Assembly: GCA_029204225.1 (NCBI GenBank)
Contig: MU831543.1
Span: forward strand, 62,001-126,000
Source of the DNA: Diphasiastrum complanatum
Taxonomy: Eukaryota; Streptophyta; Lycopodiopsida; Lycopodiales; Lycopodiaceae
DNA length: 64,000 nt
Reading direction: 5' to 3'
How positions within the stretch are numbered: the stretch's first letter is position 1; the number at the start of each line of letters is the position of its first letter. Positions 1 through 9,530 of the stretch are shown one piece after another. The position numbers were made by a program, and so were the translations under genes. The notes under the pieces were generated by a model. It ran no database searches, was not told where the DNA came from, and saw nothing but the letters and a program-made list of their open reading frames with translations.

Positions 1-2303
1 TGTCTTTCTCTTGATGTTCTCCTTGGCTTTTGACTTGATGAAGGTCCATCATCACCACCATCCAAAGTCAGATCCTTCTCATCAACATCAAGAATGTTAG
101 ACCCATCTACTTTACCATCAATCATGCTTGAAGACACCTTTGGAATATTTCCCTCATAAAAAATGACATCTCTACCAACAATCACTTTGTTAGTAGAAGG
201 AATGTAAACCTTGTAGGCTTTACTCACCTCACTATATCCAACAAAAATACCTCTTCTTGAAGATGGATCCTCCTTGGTCCTATCATCAAGAGTAATGTTG
301 ACATAGCATGTGCATCCAAAGGTTCTTAGAAAGTTGACACTCGGCCTCCTCTTGAATAGCATCTCAAAAGGTGTCCTTCCATCCAAAATAGCACTCGGCC
401 ACCTATTGCACAAGAAATTGGCACACAACAAAGCTTGATCCCAAAATGGTTTGTCAAGATTAGCACTTAACCTCATAGCTTTAGCACTTTCACATAAAGT
501 TCTATTCTTCCTTTCAGCCACTCCATTTTGTTGTGGGGTCCTTGATGTTGTATACTCCCTCTTGATCCCATGCTCATCACAAAAGGCCTTGAACTTGTTA
601 GATATGTACTCACCACCATTGTCACCTCTCAAGCACTTGATCTTTGTGGAAAATTGGTTCTCCCTTGCATTCTTGAACTTGACAAAGACATCATACACTT
701 CATCCTTGCTCTTTAGTAGATAGATCCAACAAAATCTACTAAAATCATCAATGAATGTTACATACATCTTAGCTCCACTATTGCTAATTGTAGTAAATCC
801 ATGAATATCCGAATGTACAAGTTGAAAAGGCTTTGTAGATCTAGAAATAGATCTAGTATAAGGTAGTCTATGTGACTTAGACAAAGCACAAAACCCACAA
901 ACATGCTTGTCATTACTTAAGGAACTTGGAAGACCAATCACAAACTTCTTCCTTGCCATTACCTCCAATGACTTGAAGTTGAGGTGTCCCATCCTTTTGT
1001 GCCAAACCTCTTGAATAGAAATTTGCTCCCTTGCAACACATCCAACTTGGTTAGCAATAACACAAGCATCAAGTTTGAACAACTTCCCTTGCATTTTACC
1101 TTTTCCAATCAAGACATCCTTCCTTTTGATCAAACAAGCATCTCCATCAAACTCCACCTTGAGGCCCTTACTTAGCATTTGACTCACACTAAGCAAATTC
1201 TTGGTAATAGACGGAATAAACAAGACATCCTCCAAATGAACATTCCTATTTGTAGAGAGAGAAATAGGAATTGTGCCAATCCCTTTGATTGCACACTCAC
1301 CATCATTGGCCGTGTAGATCACCCTCTTGTCATCTCCATATGCCAACAAAGAAGTGAAGTACTCTTTGTGAAAGGTCATGTGTGAACTTGCTCCACTATC
1401 AATCCACCAAGGATCTAGATCTCCATCATTAGCAAGCATACATGAAGACATCACAAAATCATCATCATTTGCATCTTGCACATCCAAACCATCCTCATCA
1501 AGAGTAAGATTACCTTGCTTGTCTCCTTGATCTCTCTTCTTCTTGTAGCACTCACTTGCAAAGTGTCCTTTGATGCCACAATAGAAGCACTTGAGCTTTG
1601 ATCTATCCTTCTTTTTGCCACTTGAAGAAGCATCCACTTGATCTTGCCCTTTAGACCACTTGCTTTTGGTTTTGCCCTTGAATTTGCCCTTTGTGAACAT
1701 AGCATCCTCTTGAAATGCTGATGTAGATCCACCTCTTGCTTGAAGCCTATATTCCTCATTGATCAAGATCTCTTGAAGATCTATCAAACTTGGCAAAGTC
1801 TTTTGAATAGCAATACTTTGAACAATGTTAGCATGAGCATCCAACAAGCCATTAAGAATCACTTGAATAAGCTCTCCTTCCTTAATGCTTTCATCTATGC
1901 AAGCTAACTCATCATTCAATGCTTTCATTCTCAAAACAAAAGTACTTGGACTTTCTTCATTCTTTTGCAAACAAGAAAAGATTTGCCTTCTTAGAGTCAA
2001 CACTCTAGAAGTAGACTTGGATTCATAAAGCTTCTTCAATGAATTCCAAGCTTCCAAAGATGATGTGCACTTACCAACTTCCTTGAGAAGTTCATTGGTA
2101 ACATTCATCTTTATCATGTGTAGAGCCTTCTTGGACCTCTTGTCATACCTCAATTGATCTTGTTGTGTTGCTGGTCTCTCCTCCAAACCTACAACAATAT
2201 CCAAAACATCATTCATCTCAAGAAGTGGCTCCATCCATAATGAATAGTTACTTGAGGTAAGCCTATCATTGGCTTCCAACATGACTCCAATTGAGGTTGC
2301 CAT
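1..2303 (-). CDS. Copia-1b Gag-Pol polyprotein, 5' part (gag, protease, integrase), runs off left edge
   Basis: Open reading frame read from ATG at 2301-2303 leftward to the window edge, about 767 residues with no stop that I could find. It matches Copia-1 (48219-52169) domain by domain. Visible in order: Gag N-terminus starting MATSIGVMLEANDRL; a CCHC knuckle (C239, C242, H247, C252); an aspartic protease motif WIDSGASSHM (D302); GAG-pre-integrase; and an integrase core with D499, D561 and E597 (35 residues between the last two). Relative to the copy at 61539 it lacks 9 bp in gag, in frame, near residue 23. The RT and RNase H lie beyond the window, so the state of the whole element is unknown. 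Ty1/copia is certain; activity is not. Confidence 0.9.
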   Translation of the reverse strand, partial: MATSIGVMLEANDRLTSSNYSLWMEPLLEMNDVLDIVVGLEERPATQQDQLRYDKRSKKALHMIKMNVTNELLKEVGKCTSSLEAWNSLKKLYESKSTSRVLTLRRQIFSCLQKNEESPSTFVLRMKALNDELACIDESIKEGELIQVILNGLLDAHANIVQSIAIQKTLPSLIDLQEILINEEYRLQARGGSTSAFQEDAMFTKGKFKGKTKSKWSKGQDQVDASSSGKKKDRSKLKCFYCGIKGHFASECYKKKRDQGDKQGNLTLDEDGLDVQDANDDDFVMSSCMLANDGDLDPWWIDSGASSHMTFHKEYFTSLLAYGDDKRVIYTANDGECAIKGIGTIPISLSTNRNVHLEDVLFIPSITKNLLSVSQMLSKGLKVEFDGDACLIKRKDVLIGKGKMQGKLFKLDACVIANQVGCVAREQISIQEVWHKRMGHLNFKSLEVMARKKFVIGLPSSLSNDKHVCGFCALSKSHRLPYTRSISRSTKPFQLVHSDIHGFTTISNSGAKMYVTFIDDFSRFCWIYLLKSKDEVYDVFVKFKNARENQFSTKIKCLRGDNGGEYISNKFKAFCDEHGIKREYTTSRTPQQNGVAERKNRTLCESAKAMRLSANLDKPFWDQALLCANFLCNRWPSAILDGRTPFEMLFKRRPSVNFLRTFGCTCYVNITLDDRTKEDPSSRRGIFVGYSEVSKAYKVYIPSTNKVIVGRDVIFYEGNIPKVSSSMIDGKVDGSNILDVDEKDLTLDGGDDGPSSSQKPRRTSRER

Positions 2304-2705
2304 GTAGCAATGACCTGATCTTCTCTTTCAACCTGCTTCAATGCACAAAGCACTCCTTTGAACAACAACAAATGCTTTCAAAAGAAATCACCAAGATTTG
2401 AAACTATCTCACAAATTCTCTTCTAGCACTTATCCAAGCAAATCAACACATAGAATCATGGAATCTTGATCAACCTATGATCTATCCTCAATCTAATGAC
2501 TTTTGCCACTTCCTAAGATTGAAACACACTCAAATAAGGTCCAGCAACCTCACTAACTAGAGATCCAATCAAAATTAGGGTTTTGACAAAATCACAAAAA
2601 ATTGACTATTCCAAATCTACATGCAAATGCTGAAAATTTGATATGCAATCTATAAGCCACCACTTAGGCTGAACCAATGATCCAAAAATTGGCCAAATGT
2701 TTATT
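2304..2705 (-). other. Copia-1b untranslated leader
   Basis: Non-coding sequence upstream of the minus-strand Gag start, closely matching 61148-61538 upstream of the plus copy (shared phrases such as caaaaccctaattttgattg). Homology stops near 2705. The PBS seen in the plus copy at 60942 is not present here. The adjoining 2706-2829 is not assignable; its reverse complement starts gtgaaagattcaactag, weakly like the start of LTR1b. Confidence 0.7.
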
Positions 2706-2829
2706 CAAATGAAATTTAGACTAATGAACTTTGAAAAGTCAACCTCTAAGTCTAAAACAAGTTTTGGCCTCAATATGCCAAATATGGAAATATTGCAAAA
2801 TGTGATGAAACTAGTTGAATCTTTCACAT

Positions 2830-3031
2830 AGAACAACATCAAACTCTTTTTCTAGTGCCATTTTCATATCATCAACATCTTGATTGTTACCTCCACTCAA
2901 AATGATATCAATCATATAGATTAGAAGAATGGTAGCATCATTTCCAACAAATCTTTAGTAAAGTGAATGATCATACTCACTCATCTTAAAATTTTGAGAA
3001 AGAAGAAAAGTGTTAAGCTTAGCATACCGAC
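2830..3031 (-). pseudogene. Copia-1b reverse transcriptase fragment (YxDD region)
   Basis: Minus-strand remnant of the RT palm region corresponding to Copia-1 residues about 956-1018 (from the WYARLN region to KKEFEV). In Copia-1b remnants the catalytic box reads YMIDIILSGGN instead of YVDDIILSGGN, so the first catalytic Asp is lost. The fragment is cut on its left by an RNase H-derived scrap (atagaacaac) and on the right by an LTR2 beginning at 3033. It is the first of two near-tandem copies; the second is at 3310-3466. Confidence 0.75.
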
Positions 3032-3032
3032 T

Positions 3033-3288
3033 TGATTTGTACATGCTACTTACTGAATCAATCTATGTTCTTATTGCGTTCAATATCATGTCAGAATGTA
3101 TGCTTCTCTATAGCTATTTATAACCGATAAATCTGTTATTGTTTCGTCTGATCTGTTGAATACTTCAACCCTTCAATATTCTTTACACTACTTTACACTC
3201 TAAAATTGTTTGACAACAAAATCACTTTGGTACTAATAATTCCAAAGTTATTTGCTAAAAGATTGAACGTGACTTTTTTCATTATAGT
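3033..3288 (+). repeat. LTR2 (Copia-2 LTR), 3'-truncated
   Basis: Starts TGATTTGTACATGCTAC, the same start as the complete LTR2 copies (for example 14827-15197), and stops at tcattatag, where a hairpin junction to the next RT fragment begins. Plus orientation is set by the TG start and by the CCAACA end seen in complete copies. Confidence 0.7.
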
Positions 3289-3325
3289 GGAGGTAACAAT
3301 CAACATCTCGATTGTTACCTCCACT
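3286..3325. repeat. Perfect 16-bp inverted repeat at a junction
   Basis: agtggaggtaacaatc (3286-3301) and gattgttacctccact (3310-3325) are exact reverse complements around an 8-nt spacer. The right arm is normal RT sequence (antisense of the SGGNN codons); the left arm is a fold-back copy of it fused to LTR2. This is what a template-switch or foldback repair event leaves. Confidence 0.85.
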
Positions 3326-3466
3326 CAAAATGATATCAATCATATAGATTAGAATAATGGTACATCATTTCCAACAAATCTATAGTAAAGTGAATGATCA
3401 TACTCACTTATCTTGAAATTTTAAGAAAGAAGAAAAGTGTTAAGCTTAGCATACCAACTCCTCATC
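3310..3466 (-). pseudogene. Copia-1b reverse transcriptase fragment, second copy
   Basis: Near-duplicate of 2883-3031 with a few substitutions and a small deletion (ggtacatcatttcc against ggtagcatcatttcc). It is followed, as in the first copy, by LTR2. Together 2883-3288 and 3307-3720 form an imperfect direct repeat with a period of about 425 bp. Confidence 0.7.
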
Positions 3467-3826
3467 TGATTTGTACTAAATCAATCTATCTTCTTATTGC
3501 GTTCAATATCATGTCAGAATGTATGCTTCTCTGTAGCTATTTATAACTGATAAATCTGTTATTGTTTCGTCTGATTTGTTGAATACTTCAACATTGCAAT
3601 ATTCTTTACACTACTTTACACTCTGAAATTGTTTGACTACGAAATCACTTTGGAGCTAATAATTCCATAGTTATTTGCTAAAGGATTGAACGTGACTTCT
3701 GTCATTATAGATTTGTTCAATTATTGATAAGCATAGTCATGGATTAGGAAAGAAGGCTTATTCCGCTGCGCTCAATAGTTCATTCATAGACTTTGAATTA
3801 TCGAATCATCCTTCCTTCTTCCAACA
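3467..3826 (+). repeat. LTR2 (Copia-2 LTR), nearly complete
   Basis: Runs from TGATTTGTAC to CTTCTTCCAACA, with the TG...CA ends of an LTR. Internally it lacks atgctacttactg present in other copies. It contains ctatttataactg, a possible TATA region. The right end adjoins Copia-2 RT sequence. Confidence 0.75.
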
Positions 3827-4061
3827 TAATGAGCTTAGTTACTAGAAGTCTGATTGAAGAATGCTTTACTACCGGACTCAAAGTCTCACTATAGTCGATA
3901 TTGAGGATTTGAAAAAATTCTCGTGCAACAAGTCGAACTTTCCTTCAATCGATACTTCCATCTGCTTTGTATTTTATCTTAAATACCCCAATTTGCAATC
4001 AATTACATTTCTCTTGGCAGGTAATTTGACAATAGTCCGAGTTTGGTTTTTGATGAAAGAT
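3827..4061 (-). pseudogene. Copia-2 reverse transcriptase fragment
   Basis: Minus-strand remnant matching 15592-15812. Compared with the D1 copies, about 390 bp between the LTR2 end and agttactagaagtctg are missing. It encodes the degenerate YSETFSPVV-type motif region of copia RT in reverse. It stops abruptly at gatgaaagataaa, where telomere-type repeats begin. Confidence 0.75.
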
Positions 4062-4130
4062 AAACCCTAAACCCTAAACCCTAAACCCTAAACCCTAAGC
4101 CCTTAACCCTAAACCCTAAACCCTAAAACC
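4062..4130. repeat. Interstitial plant telomeric repeat array (CCCTAAA)n
   Basis: About 9.7 units of AAACCCT, two of them altered (aagccct, taaccct), ending aaaacc. It sits between a Copia-2 RT fragment and an (AG)n run, flanked by retrotransposon on both sides, so it is interstitial and not a chromosome end. Confidence 0.95.

Positions 4131-4182
<52 letters not shown>
4131..4182. repeat. (AG)n microsatellite, 52 bp
   Basis: Dinucleotide run with one AT interruption at 4141-4142. The flank 4183-4263 matches the flank of the (TC)n run at 59731-59833 in reverse complement, so the two microsatellites are homologous loci. Confidence 0.95.
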
Positions 4183-4185
<3 letters not shown>

Positions 4186-4263
4186 CGCTAGTTAGACAAA
4201 GCACGATTCTTGCGAATGTCACCCTAGTTAGACAAAACGCGATTCTTGTGTTTTGATTGGTCC
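4183..4263 (-). repeat. Duplicated ~36-bp motif next to the microsatellite
   Basis: Two imperfect copies of the motif containing gttagacaaa..cgattcttg. The same pair is found, inverted, at about 59638-59730. It links the microsatellite to the N repeat in this copy. Confidence 0.7.
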
Positions 4264-5437
4264 AAATCAAAAAAGTTTTGTTTGGCAAAGAAAAAAAAAA
4301 GATGAGGAAAGACTGATAAGCAAGAGTTAGAAAAGTCATCAAAATAGAAAAAGAGAAAGGAAATTAATTTTGACAAAAAATGACTTATAAAATCACTATT
4401 TCGGTCATAAATTGCCTATACATTATTGGAAACCTTCGCTAAGCTGTCAGATTGTACATCCACTTCAGATATATCTATATTGAAGAGGGCGAAGGTTCTT
4501 TTCCAAAAAAAAGTCTCTTTTTATAGTTAGGCGAATGCTCAACAATATGAGATTTTGAGAACCTTTGCCGAGCACCTTAATTTCCTTAGGAACCTTCGTT
4601 GACATGCTAGATGGTCTTAAAATGTCAAAATTAGGTTGGCCATAGGTTCAGATCTTGAAAATTTGCATTTATGACAGTACTTGGGTGAAGGACCCTCTTG
4701 GGCGAAGGCTCATCCTTCGACAACCCTGGAAAACATTCCACAGATGACTTCAGACACTCAAAAACCTTCGTCGAGATTTTTTTAGCCTACTTTCATAGTA
4801 CTGTATAAGCCTGCAGATTTCTGTTCAGAACTGATCAACCAAACTAGTATTCAGTGTAATGGACCCTCAAATTCACCTATAAGTTGGCTGAATTCGATTT
4901 ATTCCTCACTTGTGCTAGCGAAGCTCTTGCCCATTTTTCCAGCGACCAAAGGTTTCAAAACTTTCAAAACTATTTTCTGTTATACACTCGTGCGTATTAC
5001 TTTTTGTTTATGTTCATCATGTCTTCCACAGATACATCTCAGTCGCCTCGTTATACTATCCATCGTGATGTCCCATCTGCAATGGATATCATGATCCTTC
5101 CTAGCACAAGAATGGTCACTCAGTGGATGACCCTTGCATAGCCTGTGCTTACTACAATGGGTATTCATGAGAGAGCCTTCTTAGGGAGAATAAACATGGA
5201 TTTAATCACTCTTGCCTTTAGTACTTGGAAGGAGTAGAAATCCAAGTTTTACGTCACTTTCGAGGGAGCCACACACAAGGTCCACATGACTGAGGCCGCC
5301 CTTGTTGTCATAGGGATAGCATCTGGTACCCAAGCCTCACCAAACAATAAACAAGCCAAACAGGCTATTAAGCCTTATATTGACCTCAAAAATGATACTT
5401 CATCAAAAACAACTATTGAAAACAACTGAATACTTCA
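4264..5437 (+). repeat. N repeat (unclassified interspersed repeat), full-length copy
   Basis: About 1.17 kb, closely matching 30412-31575 in reverse orientation. Its 5' third is also part of the 3569-bp tandem unit and of 58998-59240. It carries many copies of CGAAGG/CCTTCG in both orientations and a degenerate reading frame (see 4884-5429). I cannot assign it to a transposon class: no recognisable LTR ends or terminal inverted repeats were found. Confidence 0.75.
4884..5429 (+). pseudogene. Unrecognised coding-like frame inside the N repeat
   Basis: One continuous frame of about 181 codons interrupted by TAG at 5139 and a second TAG after the FSTWKE codons. Reads ...DTSQSPRYTIHRDVP..., then MGIHERAFLGRINMD, then AALVVIGIASGTQASPNN. 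The inverted copy at 30412-30957 keeps the same frame with only the first TAG, so the second is private to this copy. I do not recognise the protein. The conserved frame could be a captured host exon or an element-encoded protein. Confidence 0.5.
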
Positions 5438-5644
5438 TCAAAAACCTAGAAATACTAGTCTAGATGCAATGTATCATATTTAGCTAATTAGAATGGGTCC
5501 AAAATTGACCTCATCCACTTATCTACTTGCCAAAAATAGTACAAACACTATTAGGTTCTTATTGACAAATATGAAACTATCTCAAAGTTCAGATCTCATC
5601 ATTTGGCCTACAAAAAACAACAAACTAGTTGACAATTTTTCACA
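5430..5644 (-). repeat. LTR1b (Copia-1b 3' LTR), truncated
   Basis: On the minus strand it begins TGTGAAAAATTGTCAACTAG at 5644, the same first 20 bases as the Copia-1 LTR, then diverges. It is truncated where the N repeat ends. The longer copy is 13262-13781. Confidence 0.75.
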
Positions 5645-6483
5645 CTCCCTCTTCATCTAGTTTTGGCATAGATTTAGATAAAACTCCAAGTGAGCATGAT
5701 CTTTTGCATTATATCTTGGGAATAGAAGTATTTAGAACTTATCAATTTACTCTCGTTTTTCAAGAGAAGTATTCTAATTTTATTCTAAAGAGATTTCATA
5801 TGGTAGATGCAAAGTCTTGTGATACACCAATGGAGTCAAATGTAAAGCTCACTATAAGAGGGAATGAAAGATTCGTCAAGGACATTACTCTCTATAGCAA
5901 GCTAGTTGGTTCACTCATAGATATAACCATCACAAGACCTGATCTAAGCTATTGTGTTGGTAGATTAAGCCAATTCAGGCATGATACTAGTTTGGAGCAT
6001 TGGAAAGTAGGCAAGAGGGTATTAAGATACATCTTGCGAACTAATGATTTTGGAATTGTTTATGGAGGATCATAACCAAACCTGTATGGATTTTTAGATT
6101 CGGACTTTTGTAGAGATCAAATGGATAGGAAATCCATAGGTGCACATGCTATTTTCATAATTGATGGAGCTATCTCTTGGACGTCAAAAAAGAAAGCTAC
6201 AATCTCATTGTCATCTAGTGAGGCCGAGTACAAAGCTCTTACATCTTGCACAAAGGATATGTTATGGATCAAAAGGATGGTAATGGATTTTCACTTGTTG
6301 GATTTTTCAGAGAGTCCAATCATCTTTTGTGATAACCTATCAAACCAAATATTGGCAAGGAATCCTGTTTTTCATGCAAGGAGCAAGCATATTGAAGTGG
6401 CTTATCGAATTGTGGGAGAACAAGTCATGGAAAAGGGGGTGGAGCTTCAACATGTTTATTCAAGGGAGTGAAGCATAGAACAA
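5645..6483 (+). pseudogene. Copia-1b 3' pol with inverted RNase H segment
   Basis: 5645-5690 is the last ~45 bp of pol in minus orientation (ends with the ..EEG codons before LTR1b). From 5691 to about 6483 the late RT and RNase H region is in plus orientation, matching Copia-1 residues about 1020-1279 (ILGIEV, TRPDLSYCVGRLSQF, SLSSSEAEYKAL, ARSKHIEVAY). The frame is broken by TAA at 6073 (Ser codon in Copia-1), a mutation shared by all copies here. This segment is inverted relative to both the RT fragment on its right and the LTR on its left. Confidence 0.85.
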
Positions 6484-6687
6484 CATAGAACTCTTTTTTC
6501 TAGTGCCACCTTGATATCATCAACATCTTGATTGTTACCTCCACTCAAAATGATATCAATCATATAGATTAGAGGAATGGTAACATCATTTCCAACAAAT
6601 CTATAGTAAAGTGAATGATCATACTCAATCATCTTCAAATTTTGATAAATAAGAAAAGTGTTAAGCTTAGCATTCCGGCTCCTCATC
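6484..6687 (-). pseudogene. Copia-1b reverse transcriptase fragment
   Basis: Minus-strand RT palm fragment continuing the minus element upstream of the inverted RNase H segment. YMIDIILSGGN replaces the catalytic YVDD box. It ends at the codons for the SWYAKLN region, where LTR2 starts. Confidence 0.75.
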
Positions 6688-6769
6688 TGATTTGTACATG
6701 CTACTTACTGAATCAATCTATCTTCTTATTGCGTTCAATATCATGTCAGAATGTATGCTTCTCTGTAGC
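6688..6769 (+). repeat. LTR2 fragment, 5' 82 bp
   Basis: Begins TGATTTGTACATGCTAC and stops at gtagctattt. The following base joins sequence that in the D1 duplication lies beyond a Copia-2 5' LTR. Confidence 0.65.
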
Positions 6770-7057
6770 TATTTTGTCTATTTTGCCTATTTTGTCATAA
6801 ACTCTTATTGTAAGGGATAACAGTTGGATTTTGACTATGACACTCGTCTTCCTTACCTAACTAAGCATCGATCAAACTTTTACTCTCATATGTTGTTGTA
6901 GCTAATCTTGAAGTACACCAGTTAGACGTGTTGGATTTATCCTCATAACGGATCTTTAATCTTCCATTCATCTATCGATAGTTTTCATAGTCTATAAGAA
7001 TACACGGGAATGGCTAACAATCGGGTTCGACAATGACAGAATCAATAACAGAATCAA
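6770..7057 (-). repeat. Unclassified repeat shared with 18990-19235
   Basis: Reverse complement of about 18970-19235, including the phrase gacactcgtcttccttacc that heads the S2 repeat. It lacks about 450 bp that in the 18.6-19.0 kb copy separates it from LTR2. I see no gene. Confidence 0.6.
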
Positions 7058-7248
7058 TAACAGATTTTGATGATTTCAATGTTAGAATCAATTAGACTCG
7101 AATGTGGCGATAGTTGCGATAGTTTTGTTTGATTTTAGTAGGCGCAGTCATACAACGAGAGAAGGATTATTCCGTAGAGCCCGATAGTGCATCTATCGAA
7201 CACAACAATTTCTCTATTGAGCATCTTTTCCTTCTAAGACTTCCAACA
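7058..7248 (+). repeat. LTR2, 3' part of a Copia-2 5' LTR
   Basis: Ends CTTCTAAGACTTCCAACA directly before a PBS at 7249, so it is the 5' LTR of the Copia-2 copy that follows. Its start is missing; the left edge has a short tandem repeat of gaatcaataaca. Confidence 0.75.
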
Positions 7249-7260
7249 TGGTATTAGAGC
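7249..7260 (+). other. Primer-binding site (initiator tRNA-Met type)
   Basis: tggtattagagc directly after the LTR end CCAACA. It differs by one base from the usual copia PBS TGGTATCAGAGC. Confidence 0.85.
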
Positions 7261-7925
7261 ACTAATTTGCTAATTGCCAATAGACTATGGGATGTTGTCA
7301 CAGGAATTGAATTGAAGCTTGAAGACGACACAACCGGCTCCAAATGGAAACTGGAGGATGGTAAAGCTTTCACGTAATCATTCTCAATATAGTAGATAGG
7401 TGAATTGGTATCTGAAGCTCAAACTTCAAAAGAAGTATGTGACAACCTGATGAGCGCACTATATGATGTGAGAGATGTGACTTCGAAGTTGCATCTTAGA
7501 AGAAAATTCTTCTCACTCAAGATATCTGCCAGTGATTTGCTTCAGAATAACGTTAACCAGTTGAAGAATCTGTTGCAGGAGATGGCAGTTGTTGGATCAA
7601 CTATTGACGAACAAGACACAATTATGACATTGCTATCGAGTCTGCCACCTACATACGAAAACTAGGTGATGATCATAATGACACCCTCAGATTTAACTCT
7701 CTCAAGAGTAATCGCTAGGTTGCTGCAAGAAGACAATCGAAGAAGCTCAGACAACTCTTCGAATTCAATATCACATGCTCTATATGTAAATAAACTTCAC
7801 TAAATGTTAGAAGAAAAAAGGCTTGAAACAATTTTTAATGAATTAGAAAGCGAGACAAAGTCAAGAGCACTTATCGAATCCCTAGTCGAAGAAGAAGATG
7901 TTTGATAAATATTGCAACCATGATA
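7261..7925 (+). pseudogene. Copia-2 gag remnant, copy I
   Basis: Decayed copia Gag (the UBN2-type region before the zinc knuckle). Recognisable pieces: RLWDVVTGIELKLE, VRDVTSKLHLRRKFFSLK, DEQDTIMTLLSSLPPTYEN. Several in-frame stops, including TAA at about 7376 and TAG after PPTYEN at 7663. The CCHC region near 7900-7980 is no longer clear. Cannot give a functional Gag. Confidence 0.85.
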
Positions 7926-9530
7926 ATCATGAGATTAAGGATTTCAAGATATTGAAAGCGAAGAACGCCAACAAGAAGTAGTCAGATCAACAGACAAATG
8001 CAGTTACAGTTATATGTCAATTCCTAGTTCAAGACATGGATGAAGGAGCTTTATGATTAGAGATCAAAAAACACAAGTTGATAATGGTCGGTTTTTCAAT
8101 TTTGGAGCCACTCAACATATGACCAGTCATTGCAACATTTTCATTCCTATACGCCTTGCAATACAAAGAAGATTCATTCATCTTGGCGATGATAGTGCAC
8201 ATACTATCACAGGTGAAGGCGCTATAAGATTGAAGTTCCAACATGACCAATTCAAGTTACTATTGAATGTTTTGTATGTTTCTAAATTGTCGAAAAATCT
8301 ATTATCAGTAAGCCGAATTACTAATCTATGTCATAGGGTAGAATTTGAATATGATCAATGTCAAATTATTGATAGGACGAATAAGATCCTTGCACTCGGA
8401 AAGAGGCTTGGATACTTATATAGATTGATTCATTACTTTGGCACTATAGGTCAGGGCACTTGAATCATACATTTATATTGAACATGTTTAGACAATCCTT
8501 AATACTTGATCTCGATCATCTAGACAAGAAGATCGACCTCCCTGTCTATCACAACTACATTGTTGGAAAGCAAACTAGGATTCCATTTAGATTGATTCAT
8601 AAGTATGCAACAAAAGATATTCTAGACATTATTCATTTAGATATATGTGGCCCGATGCAAATTTTGTCGTTACTTGGTGAAAAGTACTTTATTACTTTTA
8701 TAGAATTTTTTTTGAGAAGAACAACTGTTTATTTCTTTAAGCAGGAGTTGGAGGCTTTCAACCTCTTCGGACAATTCAAGGAGCATGCAGAACTCGAAAT
8801 TGAAGAAGTAAAGCACTGAGGTCAAGACAATGGGGGAGAATACATCTCAACCGAATTCAAAGAGTATTGTCGTAGCAAAGACATTGAACAACAATTCATT
8901 GCTTCTTATTCACCACAGTTGAATGGACTTGTTGAGAGAAAGAATCAAACCTTTAGTTGACGCGGCTAAGAGTATGCTTGCTCACGTGAAACTTCCTAAA
9001 TCCTTCTGGGCTAAAGCCGTTTCCACTGTAGCATATATTCAAAACAAATGCTCAACTAAAGGGCTCTCAAACAAATCACCTTATGAAACTTGGATAGGGT
9101 CCAAACCTTCACTATCGAATCTCCTATGTGCAGATATTACAGGAGATCACCTAGACTCCCACAATATCAAATCCATTTTCATTGGTTATACCACTTCAGA
9201 TAGAACTCATATGTTGTATGATTTTGTTGAATCCAAGCTATTCATCAGCCTTCACAGGCTCAATTTAGGATCAATTTATCGACTTCACAGGCTCAGACAA
9301 TCGAACTATCCAACACTCCTATTTTTGATTCGAATTCATCAACTTCAGGCGAAAACTTATCAAGAACGAATCAGAAGAAGATGTTGTAGCTCAACAACAA
9401 TATGATCGAGAAAATGATTATCAGCCTCATTCATCTCCCAAAAGATCGACAAGAGATTGCAAACCACCTAACATATATACTGATGAATTTGTCTTTTATC
9501 TCATTTGAGAGCTGACTATTGTCAAAGAAG
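7926..9530 (+). pseudogene. Copia-2 protease-integrase remnant, copy I
   Basis: Protease-like stretch FFNFGATQHM: the catalytic Asp of the usual D-S/T-G-A box is Asn. Next come KLSKNLLSVSRITNL, then integrase core pieces HLDICGPM, QDNGGEYIS and NGLVERKNQT, so the three catalytic acidic positions can be traced. They fall in different frames with a TGA at 8817-8819. The integrase C-terminal region (KSPYETWIGSKPSLSNLL) follows at about 8923-9300. Protein expression from this copy is not plausible. Confidence 0.85.

Noticed and set aside
451-723. 90-residue open frame on the plus strand (also at 27255-27527 and 63128-63400, minus)
   Set aside because: It is the antisense of the Copia-1b integrase core in all three places; the identical text only reflects the identity of the element copies.
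4062-4130. A chromosome end
   Set aside because: The array is short, partly mutated, and has retrotransposon sequence on both sides, so it is interstitial.
4109-4342. 77-residue frame with a Ser-Leu run (and 59598-59909, plus)
   Set aside because: The SLSLSL text is the translation of the (TC)n microsatellite; no real protein.
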